From Betaproteobacteria bacterium HGW-Betaproteobacteria-3 (GTDB lineage: Bacteria; Pseudomonadota; Gammaproteobacteria; Burkholderiales; Burkholderiaceae_C), in contig PHCI01000014.1 of NCBI GenBank assembly GCA_002842205.1, positions 27,836 to 91,835 of the forward strand: 64,000 nucleotides of DNA, read 5' to 3'. Both the position numbers and the translations under genes were made by a program. This document shows positions 49,999 to 59,592 of this stretch, one piece after another. Positions within the stretch are counted from its first letter, which is position 1. Each line of letters begins with the position of its first letter. The notes under the pieces are model-generated. The model had not been told where the DNA came from. It searched no databases and saw nothing but the letters and a program-made list of their open reading frames with translations.

Positions 49999-51801
49999 AT
50001 GACCCCGCCCCAAGACAATTCCCCGCTGCACGCTCCCGGCCTATGGCAGCGGTTGCGCCGACTCGGCCCCTATTTCGGGAACTCCCGTGGTTTCGTGACC
50101 ATTGCCATCATCGCCACGATCGTGGGGGCCTCGACCGAACCGATGATCCCGGCCATGCTCAAGCCCCTGCTGGACCAGGGCTTTCAGGCCGGGCAACTTG
50201 CCTTGTGGAAAGTTCCCGCCGTGGTATTGCTGATTTTTGCCATTCGCGGCCTCAGCGGGTTCATGGCGCAATACGCATTGGCGCGGGTCTCCAACAACGG
50301 CATGCTGGCGCTGCGGCGGGCCCTGTTCGCCCGCGTGCTGGACGCCCAGGTCGGCCTTTTCTCGCGCCAGTCTGCCAGCGCCCTGTCCAACACCGTGGTC
50401 TACGAAGTGCAGACCGGCGCCAACCTGCTGGTGCAGGCCCTGCTCAATCTGGCACGCGAGGGGATGACGCTCGTGGCGCTGCTGGGCTACCTGTTGTACC
50501 TGAACTGGAAGCTCACCCTGATCGTGGGCGTGATGTTTCCGCTGGTGGCCTGGGTCATGCGCGTCATGTCGCGCCGCCTGTACCGCATCACCCAGGCCAG
50601 CCAGAGCGCCACCGACCAGTTGGCCTACGTGGTGGAAGAAAACGTGCTGGCCTATCGCATGGTCCGGCTGCACGCGGCCCAGCCCGCACAAGCCGCCCGC
50701 TTTGACGCTTTGAGCCAGACCATGCGCCGCCTCGGCATGAAGGCCACGGCCGCCTCGGCCTCCATCACACCCCTGACCAGCATGCTGGCCGCCATGGCCT
50801 TGTCGGCCATCATCTCCGTCGCGCTGTGGCAGTCGGCGACGATGGGAACCACGGTGGGCGGGTTTGCGGCCTTTGTGGCGGCGATGCTGATGGTGGTCTC
50901 GCCGATCAAGCGCCTGTCTGAAATCGCCAACCCGATCACCCGCGGACTCGCGGCGCTGGAGCGCGGGTTGGACCTGATCGAACAGACGCCCGCCGAAGAC
51001 ACCGGCACCTATGCCCCTGAACGTGCCCGCGGCCTGATCGAGTTCGCACAGGTCAGCGTCCAGTACCCGAACGACCCGCGACTGGCGGTCGAGCACCTTG
51101 ATCTGCGGCTGACGCCCGGCGAAACCGCAGCCCTGGTCGGGCCGTCGGGGTCGGGCAAGACCACGCTCGTCAACCTGCTGCCGCGCTTTGTGCTGCCGAC
51201 GTCGGGCGTCGTACGGCTGGACGGCCACGACATCGCCGACTGGTCACTCGCGGCACTGCGCCAGCAGTTCGCGATGGTGAGCCAGGACGTGGTGATGTTC
51301 AATGACACACTGGCCGCCAATGTGGCCCTTGGGCAGGTGATCGACCGCGAACGCGTGATGCGTTGCCTGACCGCGGCCAACCTGCAGGAGCACGTGGCCC
51401 AGATGCCGCAGGGCATGGACACGATGGTGGGGCATAACGCCGGGCAACTGTCGGGTGGCCAGCGCCAGCGGCTGGCCATCGCCCGCGCGCTCTACAAGGA
51501 CGCACCGATCCTGATCCTCGACGAGGCCACCTCCGCGCTGGACAACGAATCCGAGCGACTGGTGCAGGAGGCGCTGCAGCGCCTGATGACCGGGCGCACC
51601 ACACTGATCATTGCGCACCGGCTCTCGACCATCGAACACGCGGACCGCATTGTCGTGATGGCCGATGGCAAGGTGGAGGAGTCCGGCACCCATGCCGAAT
51701 TGATGGCCCGGCGCGGCCTGTATGCACGGCTGCACCAGACGGGTTTTGACGCACCTGCGGCGACGGTGTGCGAAGGCGCTGAAGCCAAGCCGCCCGGTTG
51801 A
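49999..51801 (+). CDS. msbA: Lipid A export permease/ATP-binding protein
   Basis: A 600-residue half ABC transporter that flips lipid A-core across the inner membrane. N-terminal six-helix exporter domain (about 30-330), then an ATPase with Walker A GPSGSGKTTL (near residue 380), signature LSGGQRQRLAIARAL, Walker B ILILDEATSALD and switch His in IAHRLST. The start at ATG 49999 (MTPPQDNSPL) gives the usual length; the frame is open 120 bp further upstream. The 283-bp gap to tolB must hold two divergent promoters. Confidence 0.92.
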   Translation: MTPPQDNSPLHAPGLWQRLRRLGPYFGNSRGFVTIAIIATIVGASTEPMIPAMLKPLLDQGFQAGQLALWKVPAVVLLIFAIRGLSGFMAQYALARVSNNGMLALRRALFARVLDAQVGLFSRQSASALSNTVVYEVQTGANLLVQALLNLAREGMTLVALLGYLLYLNWKLTLIVGVMFPLVAWVMRVMSRRLYRITQASQSATDQLAYVVEENVLAYRMVRLHAAQPAQAARFDALSQTMRRLGMKATAASASITPLTSMLAAMALSAIISVALWQSATMGTTVGGFAAFVAAMLMVVSPIKRLSEIANPITRGLAALERGLDLIEQTPAEDTGTYAPERARGLIEFAQVSVQYPNDPRLAVEHLDLRLTPGETAALVGPSGSGKTTLVNLLPRFVLPTSGVVRLDGHDIADWSLAALRQQFAMVSQDVVMFNDTLAANVALGQVIDRERVMRCLTAANLQEHVAQMPQGMDTMVGHNAGQLSGGQRQRLAIARALYKDAPILILDEATSALDNESERLVQEALQRLMTGRTTLIIAHRLSTIEHADRIVVMADGKVEESGTHAELMARRGLYARLHQTGFDAPAATVCEGAEAKPPG

Positions 51802-51812
51802 ACCCGGCGCCG

Positions 51813-53309
51813 CTACAGCAGCACGATGTCGTATTGCTCCTGCCCCATGGCGCTCTCGCTTTGCAGCGAGATCGGCTTGCCGATGAAATCGCTCAAACCC
51901 GCCAGATGCTGACTTTCTTCGTCCAGAAACAGCTCGATGACCTTGGGTGAAGCGACCACCCGGAACTCGCGCGGATTGAACTGGCGTGCTTCGCGCAGGA
52001 TCTCGCGCAGGATGTCGTAGGTCACGCTGCGCGCGGTTTTCACGCTGCCTTTTCCCTGACAGACCTCGCACGGCTCGCACAGCATGTGGGCCAGGGATTC
52101 GCGGGTGCGTTTGCGGGTCATCTCCACCAGCCCGAGCTGCGAAAAGCTGCCCATCATGGTCTTGACGCGGTCGCGTGCCAACTGCTTGCGGAACTCCGCA
52201 AGCACGGCCTGCCGGTGGTCTTCACGGACCATGTCGATGAAATCGACAATGATGATGCCGCCCAGATTGCGCAGGCGCAGCTGCCGTGCCATCGCCTGCG
52301 CGGCCTCCAGGTTGGTCTTGAAGATGGTGTCGTCAAAGTTGCGCGCGCCGACAAACCCGCCGGTGTTCACGTCCACCGTGGTCAGGGCTTCGGTCTGGTC
52401 GACGATCAGGTAGCCGCCGGACTTGAGGTCCACGCGCCGCCCGAGCGCACGCGCCACCTCGTCGTCGATCGCGTAAAGGTCAAAGATCGGCCGCTCCCCC
52501 CGGTAGTGCTGCAGCTTGGGCACCGCCGCCGGCATGAACTCGCGGCCAAATGCCGCGAGCGCCTCGTACTGCTCCTGCGAATCAATGCGGATGGACTGCG
52601 TTTGCTCACCCACCAGATCGCGCAGTACGCGCTGCAGCAGATTCAGGTCCTGGTGCAGCAGCGAGGTGGCCGGCAGCCGCAGCGACGCCTCCTTGATGCG
52701 GGCCCAGGTCTTGCGCAGGTAGGCGATGTCTTCGGACAATTCCGCATCGCTGGAGTCTTCGCCGTTGGTGCGCAGAATGAACCCGCCGCCCTGCTCGCCC
52801 ACCAGCGCCTGCAGCCGCGTGCGAAGCGCCTCGCGTTCACCGGGCGGGATTTTCTGCGAGACACCCACGTGGTCGTCCTGCGGCAAAAACACCAGCAGGC
52901 GCCCCGCGATGCTGATCTGGGTGGACAGCCGGGCGCCTTTGGTGCCGATCGGGTCCTTGATCACCTGGACCATCAGCGGCTGCCCCTCGAACACCTGCTT
53001 TTCAATGGGTGCCGGCGGCGTCACCACCCGCGCGGCGGTGGATGCTGCGATGTCAACCTCTGCCGGACGGGCCGCCCCGTGCGGTGCCATGATGTCGGCC
53101 ACGTGCAGAAACGCCGCACGCTCCAGGCCGATGTCGATGAACGCCGACTGCATGCCCGGCAGCACGCGCGCCACCTTGCCCAGATAGACATTGCCCACCA
53201 GGCCACGTTCCAGCGTACGCTCGACGTGCAGCTCCTGCACGGCGCCGTTTTCGATCACCGCAACACGGGTTTCCTGCGGCGACCAGTTGATCAGGATGTC
53301 TTGTTGCAT
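51813..53309 (-). CDS. rng: Ribonuclease G
   Basis: A 498-residue endoribonuclease of the RNase E/G family that matures 16S rRNA 5' ends and degrades mRNA. Start MQQDILINWSPQETRVAV at ATG 53309; S1 domain (GNVYLGKVARVLPGMQSAFI), catalytic DVNTGGFVGARNFDDTIFK and IIVDFIDM with the metal-binding Asp residues, and a zinc-link CEVCQGKG. It lacks the long C-terminal scaffold of RNase E, hence RNase G. It directly follows maf, the common maf-rng pair. Confidence 0.95.
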   Translation of the reverse strand: MQQDILINWSPQETRVAVIENGAVQELHVERTLERGLVGNVYLGKVARVLPGMQSAFIDIGLERAAFLHVADIMAPHGAARPAEVDIAASTAARVVTPPAPIEKQVFEGQPLMVQVIKDPIGTKGARLSTQISIAGRLLVFLPQDDHVGVSQKIPPGEREALRTRLQALVGEQGGGFILRTNGEDSSDAELSEDIAYLRKTWARIKEASLRLPATSLLHQDLNLLQRVLRDLVGEQTQSIRIDSQEQYEALAAFGREFMPAAVPKLQHYRGERPIFDLYAIDDEVARALGRRVDLKSGGYLIVDQTEALTTVDVNTGGFVGARNFDDTIFKTNLEAAQAMARQLRLRNLGGIIIVDFIDMVREDHRQAVLAEFRKQLARDRVKTMMGSFSQLGLVEMTRKRTRESLAHMLCEPCEVCQGKGSVKTARSVTYDILREILREARQFNPREFRVVASPKVIELFLDEESQHLAGLSDFIGKPISLQSESAMGQEQYDIVLL

Positions 53310-53314
53310 GGCAT

Positions 53315-53923
53315 TCAGGAGGTCTTCACGCCCAGCGCGTGCAGCAATTGCGCCGTCTCGAAGAGCGGCAGGCCCATGATGCCAGAGTAGCTGCCGCTCA
53401 GGCGGGTGATCCACGCGGCCGCCCGGCCCTGCACGGCGTAGGCGCCAGCCTTGCCCAAGGGTTCGCCGCTGGCCACGTAGGCGCGGATCTGCGCGCGCGT
53501 CATGGGCGCGAAGCTGACCCGGGATTCGCTCAAGGCCTCCAGCCGGCGCCGCCCCTGCTGCACGGCCACGGCGGTCAGCACACGGTGGGTCGAACCCGCG
53601 AGCTCGGCCAGCATGCGTTCGGCGTCGGGGGCATCCGCCGGTTTGCCATACATCACGCGGCCTCTGGCCACGGTGGTGTCCGAACACAGCACCGGGCCCG
53701 GCGGCCAACCGCGGCGGGCTCGGCGCGCCAGCGCGGCATCAAGCTTGAGGCGGGTCACCCGCCGCACATAGGCGGCTGGCGCCTCGCGGGGCAACGCCGC
53801 CTCCAGCGATTCGGCATCTTCGGTGGCGTCAGGCAGCAGCAGTTCGTAGCGGACACCGAGTTGCTCCAGCAACTGGCGCCGGCGCGGACTTTGGGACGCA
53901 AGGTAGACAAATTCAGAGGCCAT
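53315..53923 (-). CDS. maf: Maf-type nucleoside triphosphate pyrophosphatase
   Basis: 202 residues. Family motifs: the N-terminal [12 protein letters not shown] (residues 8-19), the basic [13 protein letters not shown] and [11 protein letters not shown] (usual form ADT.V), and a C-terminal [16 protein letters not shown]. Maf proteins hydrolyse dTTP/UTP or modified pyrimidine nucleotides and inhibit septum formation when overproduced. The gene lies between rlmH and rng in one operon. Which Maf subgroup (YhdE or YceF) it belongs to cannot be decided safely; the position next to rng favours the YhdE type. Confidence 0.92.
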   Translation of the reverse strand: MASEFVYLASQSPRRRQLLEQLGVRYELLLPDATEDAESLEAALPREAPAAYVRRVTRLKLDAALARRARRGWPPGPVLCSDTTVARGRVMYGKPADAPDAERMLAELAGSTHRVLTAVAVQQGRRRLEALSESRVSFAPMTRAQIRAYVASGEPLGKAGAYAVQGRAAAWITRLSGSYSGIMGLPLFETAQLLHALGVKTS

Positions 53924-53946
53924 GGAAGCGGACGGGCGACCCCGTG

Positions 53947-54414
53947 CTATTCGCGGTGGTACGGGTGGTTGGCGTTGATCGACCAGGCGCGGTAGAGCTG
54001 CTCGACCAGCAGCACCCGCACCATGGCGTGCGGCAGGGTCAGGTCAGACAGGCGGATGCGCTCGTGGGCCGCCTGGCGAAACCCGGGCTCCAGCCCGTCG
54101 GGCCCGCCAATGACCAGGGCGACGTCGTCGCCACCGAGCTGCCACTGCGTCAGCTTGCCGGCCAGCGCAACCGTGGTCAGCGCCGTGCCGCGTTCGTCCA
54201 GCGCCACGACCCGCGCCCCTTTGGGAAGGGCCGCCACGATGCGGTCGCGCTCGGCGGCCAGCAGCGTGTCGAGCGTGCGCGAGGCCCGCGGCTCGGTTTT
54301 CACGGTTTTGAGCAGCACCGGCAACTCAGGCGGAAAGCGTTTGGCGTAATCGTCCCAGGCGGTCTGGGCCCAGCCGGGCACGCGCTGACCCACCGCGACC
54401 ACGCAGAGCTTCAT
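53947..54414 (-). CDS. rlmH: 23S rRNA (pseudouridine1915-N3)-methyltransferase
   Basis: A 155-residue SPOUT methyltransferase. The C-terminal trefoil-knot motifs are clear: [15 protein letters not shown] and the end [19 protein letters not shown], typical of RlmH. It methylates pseudouridine 1915 in helix 69 of 23S rRNA in finished 70S ribosomes. The start ATG 54414 ([10 protein letters not shown]) overlaps the rsfS stop (ATGA), the common rsfS-rlmH coupling. Confidence 0.96.
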   Translation of the reverse strand: MKLCVVAVGQRVPGWAQTAWDDYAKRFPPELPVLLKTVKTEPRASRTLDTLLAAERDRIVAALPKGARVVALDERGTALTTVALAGKLTQWQLGGDDVALVIGGPDGLEPGFRQAAHERIRLSDLTLPHAMVRVLLVEQLYRAWSINANHPYHRE

Positions 54415-55184
54415 GCCTTGCGGCTGGCAGATTTCCTGGCGGGCGCCTTGGCGGCGACCTTTTTGGCCGGCGCATTCACCACGACCTTGGTCGGTGCACG
54501 GCTCACGGAGCGGGTGGCGGCCTTGCCCGCTACCTTCCCCGTTACCTTCCCCGTTACCTTGCCTGCTACTTTGCCTGCGGACCGGCCCGCGGCCTTGACG
54601 GCGGCACGGGCGGGTGGCCTGGCCGGGGCCTTGCGCGGGCTGCGGCTTGCCGCCTTGGCTTCGCGGGCCACCGCTTCGGCTTCGCGCACCGCCGTCTTGG
54701 CCGCGCTGCTGCGCCGCAGCGGCGGGCTTTCGGACCCACCGGCGGCACGGGCCGCGGATTTGCGCGGCGCCGGTTTGGCCGGCGCCTTGGCCGCCGGGGC
54801 CTCCACCGGCTTGGGGGCACCGAACTTCAGGCGCACGGGCTTTTCGCCCCAGAGTTCTTCGAGGTGGTAGTACTGGCGAATGGCGGGCTGCATGATGTGG
54901 GCCACGGCGGCGCCGCAGTCCACGATGATCCATTCGCCGTTGTCTTCACCTTCAATACGCGGCTTGGGAAACCCGGCTTCGCGCACGGCGTCACGCACGC
55001 TGGCGGCGAGTGCCTTGGTTTGCCGGTTGGAGGTGCCGGAAGCCACGATCACCCGCTCGAACAGGGGCGACAGATGCTCGGTGTTGAAGACCTGGATGTC
55101 CTGGGCTTTGACGTCTTCCAGCCCGTCGACAATGGCGCGCTGGAGTTTCTGGGTGTCTTTTCGGGCGGTGGATTCAGAGGTCAT
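54411..55184 (-). CDS. rsfS: Ribosomal silencing factor RsfS with long basic Ala/Lys-rich tail
   Basis: The first 125 residues are a normal RsfS domain ([50 protein letters not shown]), which binds uL14 and blocks subunit joining in starvation. After that comes an unusual tail of about 130 residues made almost only of Ala, Lys, Arg, Pro, Val and Ser, with tandem [19 protein letters not shown] units, like histone H1 or bacterial AlgP/HctB tails. The family is usually 105-130 residues long. The tail probably binds RNA or DNA. The start at ATG 55184 overlaps the nadD stop. Confidence 0.93.
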   Translation of the reverse strand: MTSESTARKDTQKLQRAIVDGLEDVKAQDIQVFNTEHLSPLFERVIVASGTSNRQTKALAASVRDAVREAGFPKPRIEGEDNGEWIIVDCGAAVAHIMQPAIRQYYHLEELWGEKPVRLKFGAPKPVEAPAAKAPAKPAPRKSAARAAGGSESPPLRRSSAAKTAVREAEAVAREAKAASRSPRKAPARPPARAAVKAAGRSAGKVAGKVTGKVTGKVAGKAATRSVSRAPTKVVVNAPAKKVAAKAPARKSASRKA

Positions 55185-55810
55185 CAAGCAGTCTGGTAAA
55201 GGTGATGGTGGTCAATATAGCGCGCAACGCCGGGTGCCACCAGATGGGCGACCCGTTGCAGGCCGTCCGGACCTGCCGCGATTTGATCACGGATGGCGGT
55301 GGCGCTGATCGGCATGGCGGGCAGATTCAGGGGCTGCAACCGGACGCCGGGCACATTTTCAAGGTCAAATTGGCCTTTAGCCCCCGTCGTCTGGTCGCGA
55401 TAAGCTACTGAAATTATAGCTATTTTCACGATCTCCTGCCAGTCCCGCCAACGGGGCAATGCTGCCGCCTGGTCGGTGCCAATCACCAACACCAGGCTGG
55501 CACCCGGTTCGGCGACCTGCAACTCGCGCAGCGTATCGATCGTATAGGTGGGCCCGGGTCGCCGGATTTCGCGGTCGTCCACCACCACGCCGGGCACATC
55601 GGCGAAGGCCAGGCGGGCCATGGCCAGGCGGTGGTGCGTGGCCGTCAAGGTGCGGGTTTTGTGCCAGGCCTGCCCGGTGGGCAGCACATGCAGGGCGTCC
55701 AGGTGCAATTGCGCCATGGCCGCGCGGACCAGCGCAGCGTGGGCCAGGTGCGGCGGATCGAACGCACCGCCAAACAGGCCGATGCGCCGCGGCACGGCGC
55801 TCACACCCAT
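55184..55810 (-). CDS. nadD: Nicotinate-nucleotide adenylyltransferase
   Basis: A 208-residue nucleotidyltransferase making deamido-NAD. The N-terminus [20 protein letters not shown] carries the GxFDPxHxxH motif, and [13 protein letters not shown] replaces the usual ISSTxIR signature. Residues about 129-148 ([20 protein letters not shown]) are encoded by a dispersed repeat, near the region between the WRDWQEI helix and the C-terminal signature. The start lies within the last bases of hemF (overlap 10 bp). It is followed by rsfS, the usual neighbour. Confidence 0.94.
   Translation of the reverse strand: MGVSAVPRRIGLFGGAFDPPHLAHAALVRAAMAQLHLDALHVLPTGQAWHKTRTLTATHHRLAMARLAFADVPGVVVDDREIRRPGPTYTIDTLRELQVAEPGASLVLVIGTDQAAALPRWRDWQEIVKIAIISVAYRDQTTGAKGQFDLENVPGVRLQPLNLPAMPISATAIRDQIAAGPDGLQRVAHLVAPGVARYIDHHHLYQTA
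55366..55426 (-). repeat. Dispersed ACGGGGGCT repeat, copy in nadD
   Basis: On the minus strand it runs AATAGCTATAATTTCAGTAG, then CTTATCGCGACCAGACG, then ACGGGGGCTAAAGGCC. It is in sense orientation and frame ACG GGG GCT AAA GGC, encoding TGAKGQ. The core is identical to that of the upp copy. Confidence 0.85.
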
Positions 55811-56736
55811 TCCCGCGGGACCAGAAAGGTTTGGGTCAACTCGGCCTCAGGCGAGCCTTCGGCCGGTTGCAGCTGGTAGGCCCAACGGGCCAGCGGCGGC
55901 ATGGACAGCAGGATGGATTCGGTGCGGCCACCCGACTGCAGGCCAAAGTGCGTGCCGCGGTCCCACACCAGGTTGAATTCAACGTAGCGGCCGCGCCGGT
56001 ACAGCTGGAACTCCCGCTCGCGTTCGCCCCAGGGCGTGTCGCGCCGCCGCTCGACGATGGGCAGGTAGGCCGCCAGGAAGGCATCGCCCACGGCTTCCCA
56101 CAGGGCCCGGCTGCGCGCCAGGCCCAGTTCGGAAAAATCGTCAAAGAACACGCCGCCCACGCCGCGGGCTTCGTTGCGGTGCTTGAGGAAGAAGTATTCG
56201 TCGCACCATTTCTTGAAACGCGGGTATTTGTCGTCGCCAAACGGCGCCAGGGCATCGCGGCAGGTGCGGTGGAAATGCGTGGCGTCTTCGGCAAAACCGT
56301 AGTACGGCGTCAAGTCCATGCCGCCGCCAAACCAGCAGACCGGCGGCTGCCCGGGGTGTGCGGCCGCCAGCATGCGCACGTTCATGTGCACGGTGGGCAC
56401 ATACGGGTTGCGCGGGTGAAACACCAGCGAAACCCCCATGGCCTCGAACGGGGCCCCGGCCAGTTCGGGCCGGTGCTGGGTGGCCGAGGGCGGCAACTTG
56501 GGGCCGCGCACGTGCGAGAAGCCGCAGCCGGCACGCTCGAACACCGGCCCGCCCTCCAGGATCATGGTGATGCCGTCGCCTTGCAAGGCCTCGCCGACAG
56601 GCTTTTCCCACCGGTCCACCACGAAACCCGGCGAATCGGCGCCATCGGCGGCCAGAACGGCCGCGGTGATGCGTTGCTGCAGGCCCAGCAGATAGTCGCG
56701 CACGGCGGTCACGGGAGAGTCGGTGTGAGAGGTCAT
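55801..56736 (-). CDS. hemF: Oxygen-dependent coproporphyrinogen III oxidase
   Basis: A 311-residue enzyme of haem synthesis that converts coproporphyrinogen III to protoporphyrinogen IX with O2. Signature blocks: [53 protein letters not shown] and [20 protein letters not shown]. It indicates an aerobic or facultative lifestyle. The start overlaps the stop of the upstream acyltransferase (56733-56736), and nadD follows with a 10-bp overlap. Confidence 0.97.
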   Translation of the reverse strand: MTSHTDSPVTAVRDYLLGLQQRITAAVLAADGADSPGFVVDRWEKPVGEALQGDGITMILEGGPVFERAGCGFSHVRGPKLPPSATQHRPELAGAPFEAMGVSLVFHPRNPYVPTVHMNVRMLAAAHPGQPPVCWFGGGMDLTPYYGFAEDATHFHRTCRDALAPFGDDKYPRFKKWCDEYFFLKHRNEARGVGGVFFDDFSELGLARSRALWEAVGDAFLAAYLPIVERRRDTPWGEREREFQLYRRGRYVEFNLVWDRGTHFGLQSGGRTESILLSMPPLARWAYQLQPAEGSPEAELTQTFLVPREWV

Positions 56737-57392
56737 TGGACGACGGTTTCGGTTCGGGGAACGGAGGGGTCAAGCAGGCGGATCGGCGCGGCGTTGCCCG
56801 GCACATGGCCCGTCACGCCCTCATAAACGGCCGCGATGCGGGCGAAATCGGCGGCTTCGTCGCCCTGCAGCCGGATGAAATGCGTGACGGTGATGCGGCG
56901 CCGACCGTAATCCAGGCGAACCAGCCCCAGCGGCACCCCGGCCTGCACCGCCGTTCGGTAAAAGCCGCTGCGCCAGCCGGGGATGGCTTTGCGTGTGCCC
57001 TCGGGCGCCAGGGCCAGCCAGAAATAGCTGTCGGTGGCCTGGTGGGCACGAAAAGCCGCCACCGCCTGCCCCACCACACCGTGCGGGGACGTGCGCGCCA
57101 CCGGGATGCCCCCCAGCGCGCGCAGCCAGCGGCCCAGCAGCGGCACGCGAAACAGCCGGTCCTTGCCCCAGAACCGCACGGGCACGCCCAGCGCCCATTT
57201 GGCCAGGACCATGACGATGAAGTCCCAGTTGCTGGTGTGCGGATAGACCACCAGCACCCCCTGGCGCGTCGGCAGGCCGGCAAATTGCACCTGCCATCCG
57301 AACCACCCCAGCAGGTTAGCGGCCAGCACACTGCCCTTGAACTGAACGGGGTACGGCAGCGTGAAGTCGTTGCCAGAGGTGACGGCGGTCAT
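56733..57392 (-). CDS. PlsC-like 1-acyl-glycerol-phosphate acyltransferase family protein
   Basis: 219 residues. The acyltransferase motif HX4D is HTSNWD (near residue 52) and the glycerol-phosphate-binding motif is PEGTRK (near residue 132), both as in LPLAT enzymes. One N-terminal hydrophobic segment ([15 protein letters not shown]) suggests membrane association. The likely function is acylation of a lysophospholipid or related lipid; the WxxxF/GxP context resembles the bacterial group found next to purD and hemF in Burkholderiales rather than housekeeping PlsC. The start [10 protein letters not shown] at ATG 57392 directly follows the purD stop. Confidence 0.85.
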   Translation of the reverse strand: MTAVTSGNDFTLPYPVQFKGSVLAANLLGWFGWQVQFAGLPTRQGVLVVYPHTSNWDFIVMVLAKWALGVPVRFWGKDRLFRVPLLGRWLRALGGIPVARTSPHGVVGQAVAAFRAHQATDSYFWLALAPEGTRKAIPGWRSGFYRTAVQAGVPLGLVRLDYGRRRITVTHFIRLQGDEAADFARIAAVYEGVTGHVPGNAAPIRLLDPSVPRTETVVQ

Positions 57393-57393
57393 T

Positions 57394-58710
57394 TCAGTGG
57401 CTGGACCGGTCCCCGCCCTGCAGGCGGATGGCCAGGTGCCCGATGTCGGTGCGGTACTGCGCGCCGTCAAAGTGGATGCCCTGCAGCGCCAGGTACGCGT
57501 GTTGCTGCGCGGCCTTGACCGACTCGCCCAGCGCCGTCACGCACAGCACCCGGCCACCGCTGGTGACGACGCCCTTGTCCTGCGCCGCCGTGCCAGCGTG
57601 GAACACCATCACGTCGGGGTGGTCGGCAGGCAGCCCGGTGATCGCGTCACCCTTGCGCGGGTTCAATGGATAGCCGTGGGCCGCCATCACCACCCCCAGC
57701 GCGGGGCGCCGGTCCCATTCCAGTTCGAGGGTGTCCAGCCTGCCGTGCGGGCCGGGCTCGGTGGCGGCCAGCAGCACGTCCACCAGATCGGTCTTGAGCC
57801 GCATCAGGATGGGCTGGGTCTCGGGGTCGCCCATGCGGCAGTTGAACTCCAGCGTTTTGGGCTGGCCCTGCGCGTCGATCATGAGACCGGCATACAGGAA
57901 GCCGGTGAACGGAATGCCGTCTTTTTCCATGCCACGGACGGTGGGCAGGATGATTTCGCGCATGGCCCGCGCATGCACCTGCGGCGTGACCACGGGTGCC
58001 GGCGAATACGCGCCCATGCCACCGGTGTTGGGGCCCTGGTCGTGGTCTTGCAGACGCTTGTGGTCCTGGCTGGTGGCCAGCGGCGTCACGTTGCGGCCGT
58101 CGCACATGACGATGAAGCTGGCCTCTTCGCCCTGCAAAAACTCCTCGATCACGACCCGGGCACCGCCTGCGTTGTGCTGCACGCCCAGGGTGTTGTCCAG
58201 CAGCATGAAATCGATGGCTTCATGGGCCTCGGCGGTGGTCGTGGCCACCACCACGCCCTTGCCGGCCGCCAGGCCGTCGGCCTTGACCACGATGGGCGCA
58301 CCGCGGGCGTCCACATAGGCGTGGGCGGCCGCGGGGTCGGAAAAGGTTTCGTATTCGGCCGTGGGAATGCCGTGGCGCTTCATGAACGCCTTGGAAAACG
58401 CCTTGGAGCTTTCCAGCTGCGCGGCCGCCCGCGTCGGCCCGAAGATGCGCAGGCCATGCGCGCGAAACTCGTCGACCACGCCCGCCGCCAGTGGCCCTTC
58501 CGGCCCCACGACGGTCAGGGCGATTTTTTCAGCCACGGCCCAGGCGCGCAGCGCCTGCACGTCGGTGAGGTCAATGTTCTTGAGGTTCGGGTCGCGTGCG
58601 GTGCCGCCATTGCCCGGCGCCACGTACACCTGCTGGAGCTTGCGCGACTGCGCCAGTTTCCAGGCCAGCGCATGCTCGCGGCCACCGCCGCCAATCACCA
58701 GGACTTTCAT
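57394..58710 (-). CDS. purD: Phosphoribosylamine--glycine ligase
   Basis: A 438-residue ATP-grasp enzyme for the second step of purine synthesis. The start is MKVLVIGGGGREHALAWKLA at ATG 58710. Signature GRNVTPLATSQDHKRLQDHD, GGMGAYSPAPVV, GFLYAGLMI and FNCRMGDPETQPILMRL are all present. Two further purine genes of the window, purL and upp (salvage), lie elsewhere, so pur genes are scattered. A GC-rich repeat separates it from yebC upstream. Confidence 0.97.
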   Translation of the reverse strand: MKVLVIGGGGREHALAWKLAQSRKLQQVYVAPGNGGTARDPNLKNIDLTDVQALRAWAVAEKIALTVVGPEGPLAAGVVDEFRAHGLRIFGPTRAAAQLESSKAFSKAFMKRHGIPTAEYETFSDPAAAHAYVDARGAPIVVKADGLAAGKGVVVATTTAEAHEAIDFMLLDNTLGVQHNAGGARVVIEEFLQGEEASFIVMCDGRNVTPLATSQDHKRLQDHDQGPNTGGMGAYSPAPVVTPQVHARAMREIILPTVRGMEKDGIPFTGFLYAGLMIDAQGQPKTLEFNCRMGDPETQPILMRLKTDLVDVLLAATEPGPHGRLDTLELEWDRRPALGVVMAAHGYPLNPRKGDAITGLPADHPDVMVFHAGTAAQDKGVVTSGGRVLCVTALGESVKAAQQHAYLALQGIHFDGAQYRTDIGHLAIRLQGGDRSSH

Positions 58711-58713
58711 GGC

Positions 58714-58800
58714 AGCGCCCTCCGCCGGGCGATCTCAAGGCGGGCGAACGCCCCCTCGGGGGGCTGTGAAGACAAGAAGTGCCGGGCGTGGTGAGGGAGG
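58714..58800. repeat. GC-rich dispersed repeat between yebC and purD
   Basis: On the minus strand it reads CTCCCTCACCACGCCCGGC, then TCACAGCCCCCCGAGGGGGC, with CCCGGCGGAGGGCGCTGCC near the purD start. The central GCCCCCCGAGGGGGC inverted repeat is the same as in the purL insertion. It fills nearly the whole gap and may act as a transcript hairpin. Confidence 0.65.
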
Positions 58801-58801
58801 G

Positions 58802-59524
58802 TCATAGGAGGTCCGCGTTGTGAAACACATCCTGCACGTCGTCCAGGTCTTCCAGCACGTCCAGCAGTTTCTGCATTCGGGCGGCATCGTCGCCGCCGAG
58901 TTCCACGGTGTTTTCAGGGCGCATGGTCACCTCGGCCACGTCGGGCCTGAGGCCGGCGGCCTCCAGCGCGTTTTTCACGGCTTCGAAATCGGCCGCGGCC
59001 GTGAGCACCTCGATGGCGCCGTCGTCACCGGCGATCACGTCTTCGGCGCCGGCTTCCAGCGCCACTTCCATGACCTTGTCTTCGCTGGCGCCGGGCGCAA
59101 AAATGAACTGCCCACAGTGCTTGAACTGGAACACCACCGAACCCGCCGTGCCCATGCTGCCGCCGTACTTGCTGAAGGCGTGGCGCACCTCGGCCACGGT
59201 GCGCACGCGGTTGTCGGTCATGGTGTCCACAAGGATCGCGGCGCCGCCAATGCCGTAGCCTTCGTAGCGGATTTCCTCGTAGCTCACGCCTTCGAGGTTG
59301 CCCGTGGCCTTGTCGATGTTGCGCTTGACGGTGTCAATGGGCAGATTGGCCGCCTTGGCCTTTTCAACCGCCAGTCGCAGCCGCGGGTTGATGCTGAGAT
59401 CGCCCCCGCCCAGGCGGGCTGCGACCATGATTTCACGGATCACGCGGGTCCAGACCTTGCCCCGCTTGTCGTCCTGCCGGCCCTTGCGGTGCTGGATATT
59501 TGCCCATTTGCTGTGGCCCGCCAT
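58802..59524 (-). CDS. YebC/PmpR/TACO1 family protein
   Basis: 240 residues. Starts with the family hallmark [22 protein letters not shown] and continues with [17 protein letters not shown] and [19 protein letters not shown]. Members are described as DNA-binding regulators (PmpR) and, more recently, as translation factors relieving stalling at poly-proline stretches; the sequence alone does not decide. It is first in the minus-strand group and divergent from the DUF853 ATPase gene. Confidence 0.95.
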   Translation of the reverse strand: MAGHSKWANIQHRKGRQDDKRGKVWTRVIREIMVAARLGGGDLSINPRLRLAVEKAKAANLPIDTVKRNIDKATGNLEGVSYEEIRYEGYGIGGAAILVDTMTDNRVRTVAEVRHAFSKYGGSMGTAGSVVFQFKHCGQFIFAPGASEDKVMEVALEAGAEDVIAGDDGAIEVLTAAADFEAVKNALEAAGLRPDVAEVTMRPENTVELGGDDAARMQKLLDVLEDLDDVQDVFHNADLL

Positions 59525-59592
59525 CGAAAATCCCCGGTTGTTGATTTAATCTACACCGTTCATTTTACTTTTCCACCGCCAGGAAGCCCGCC

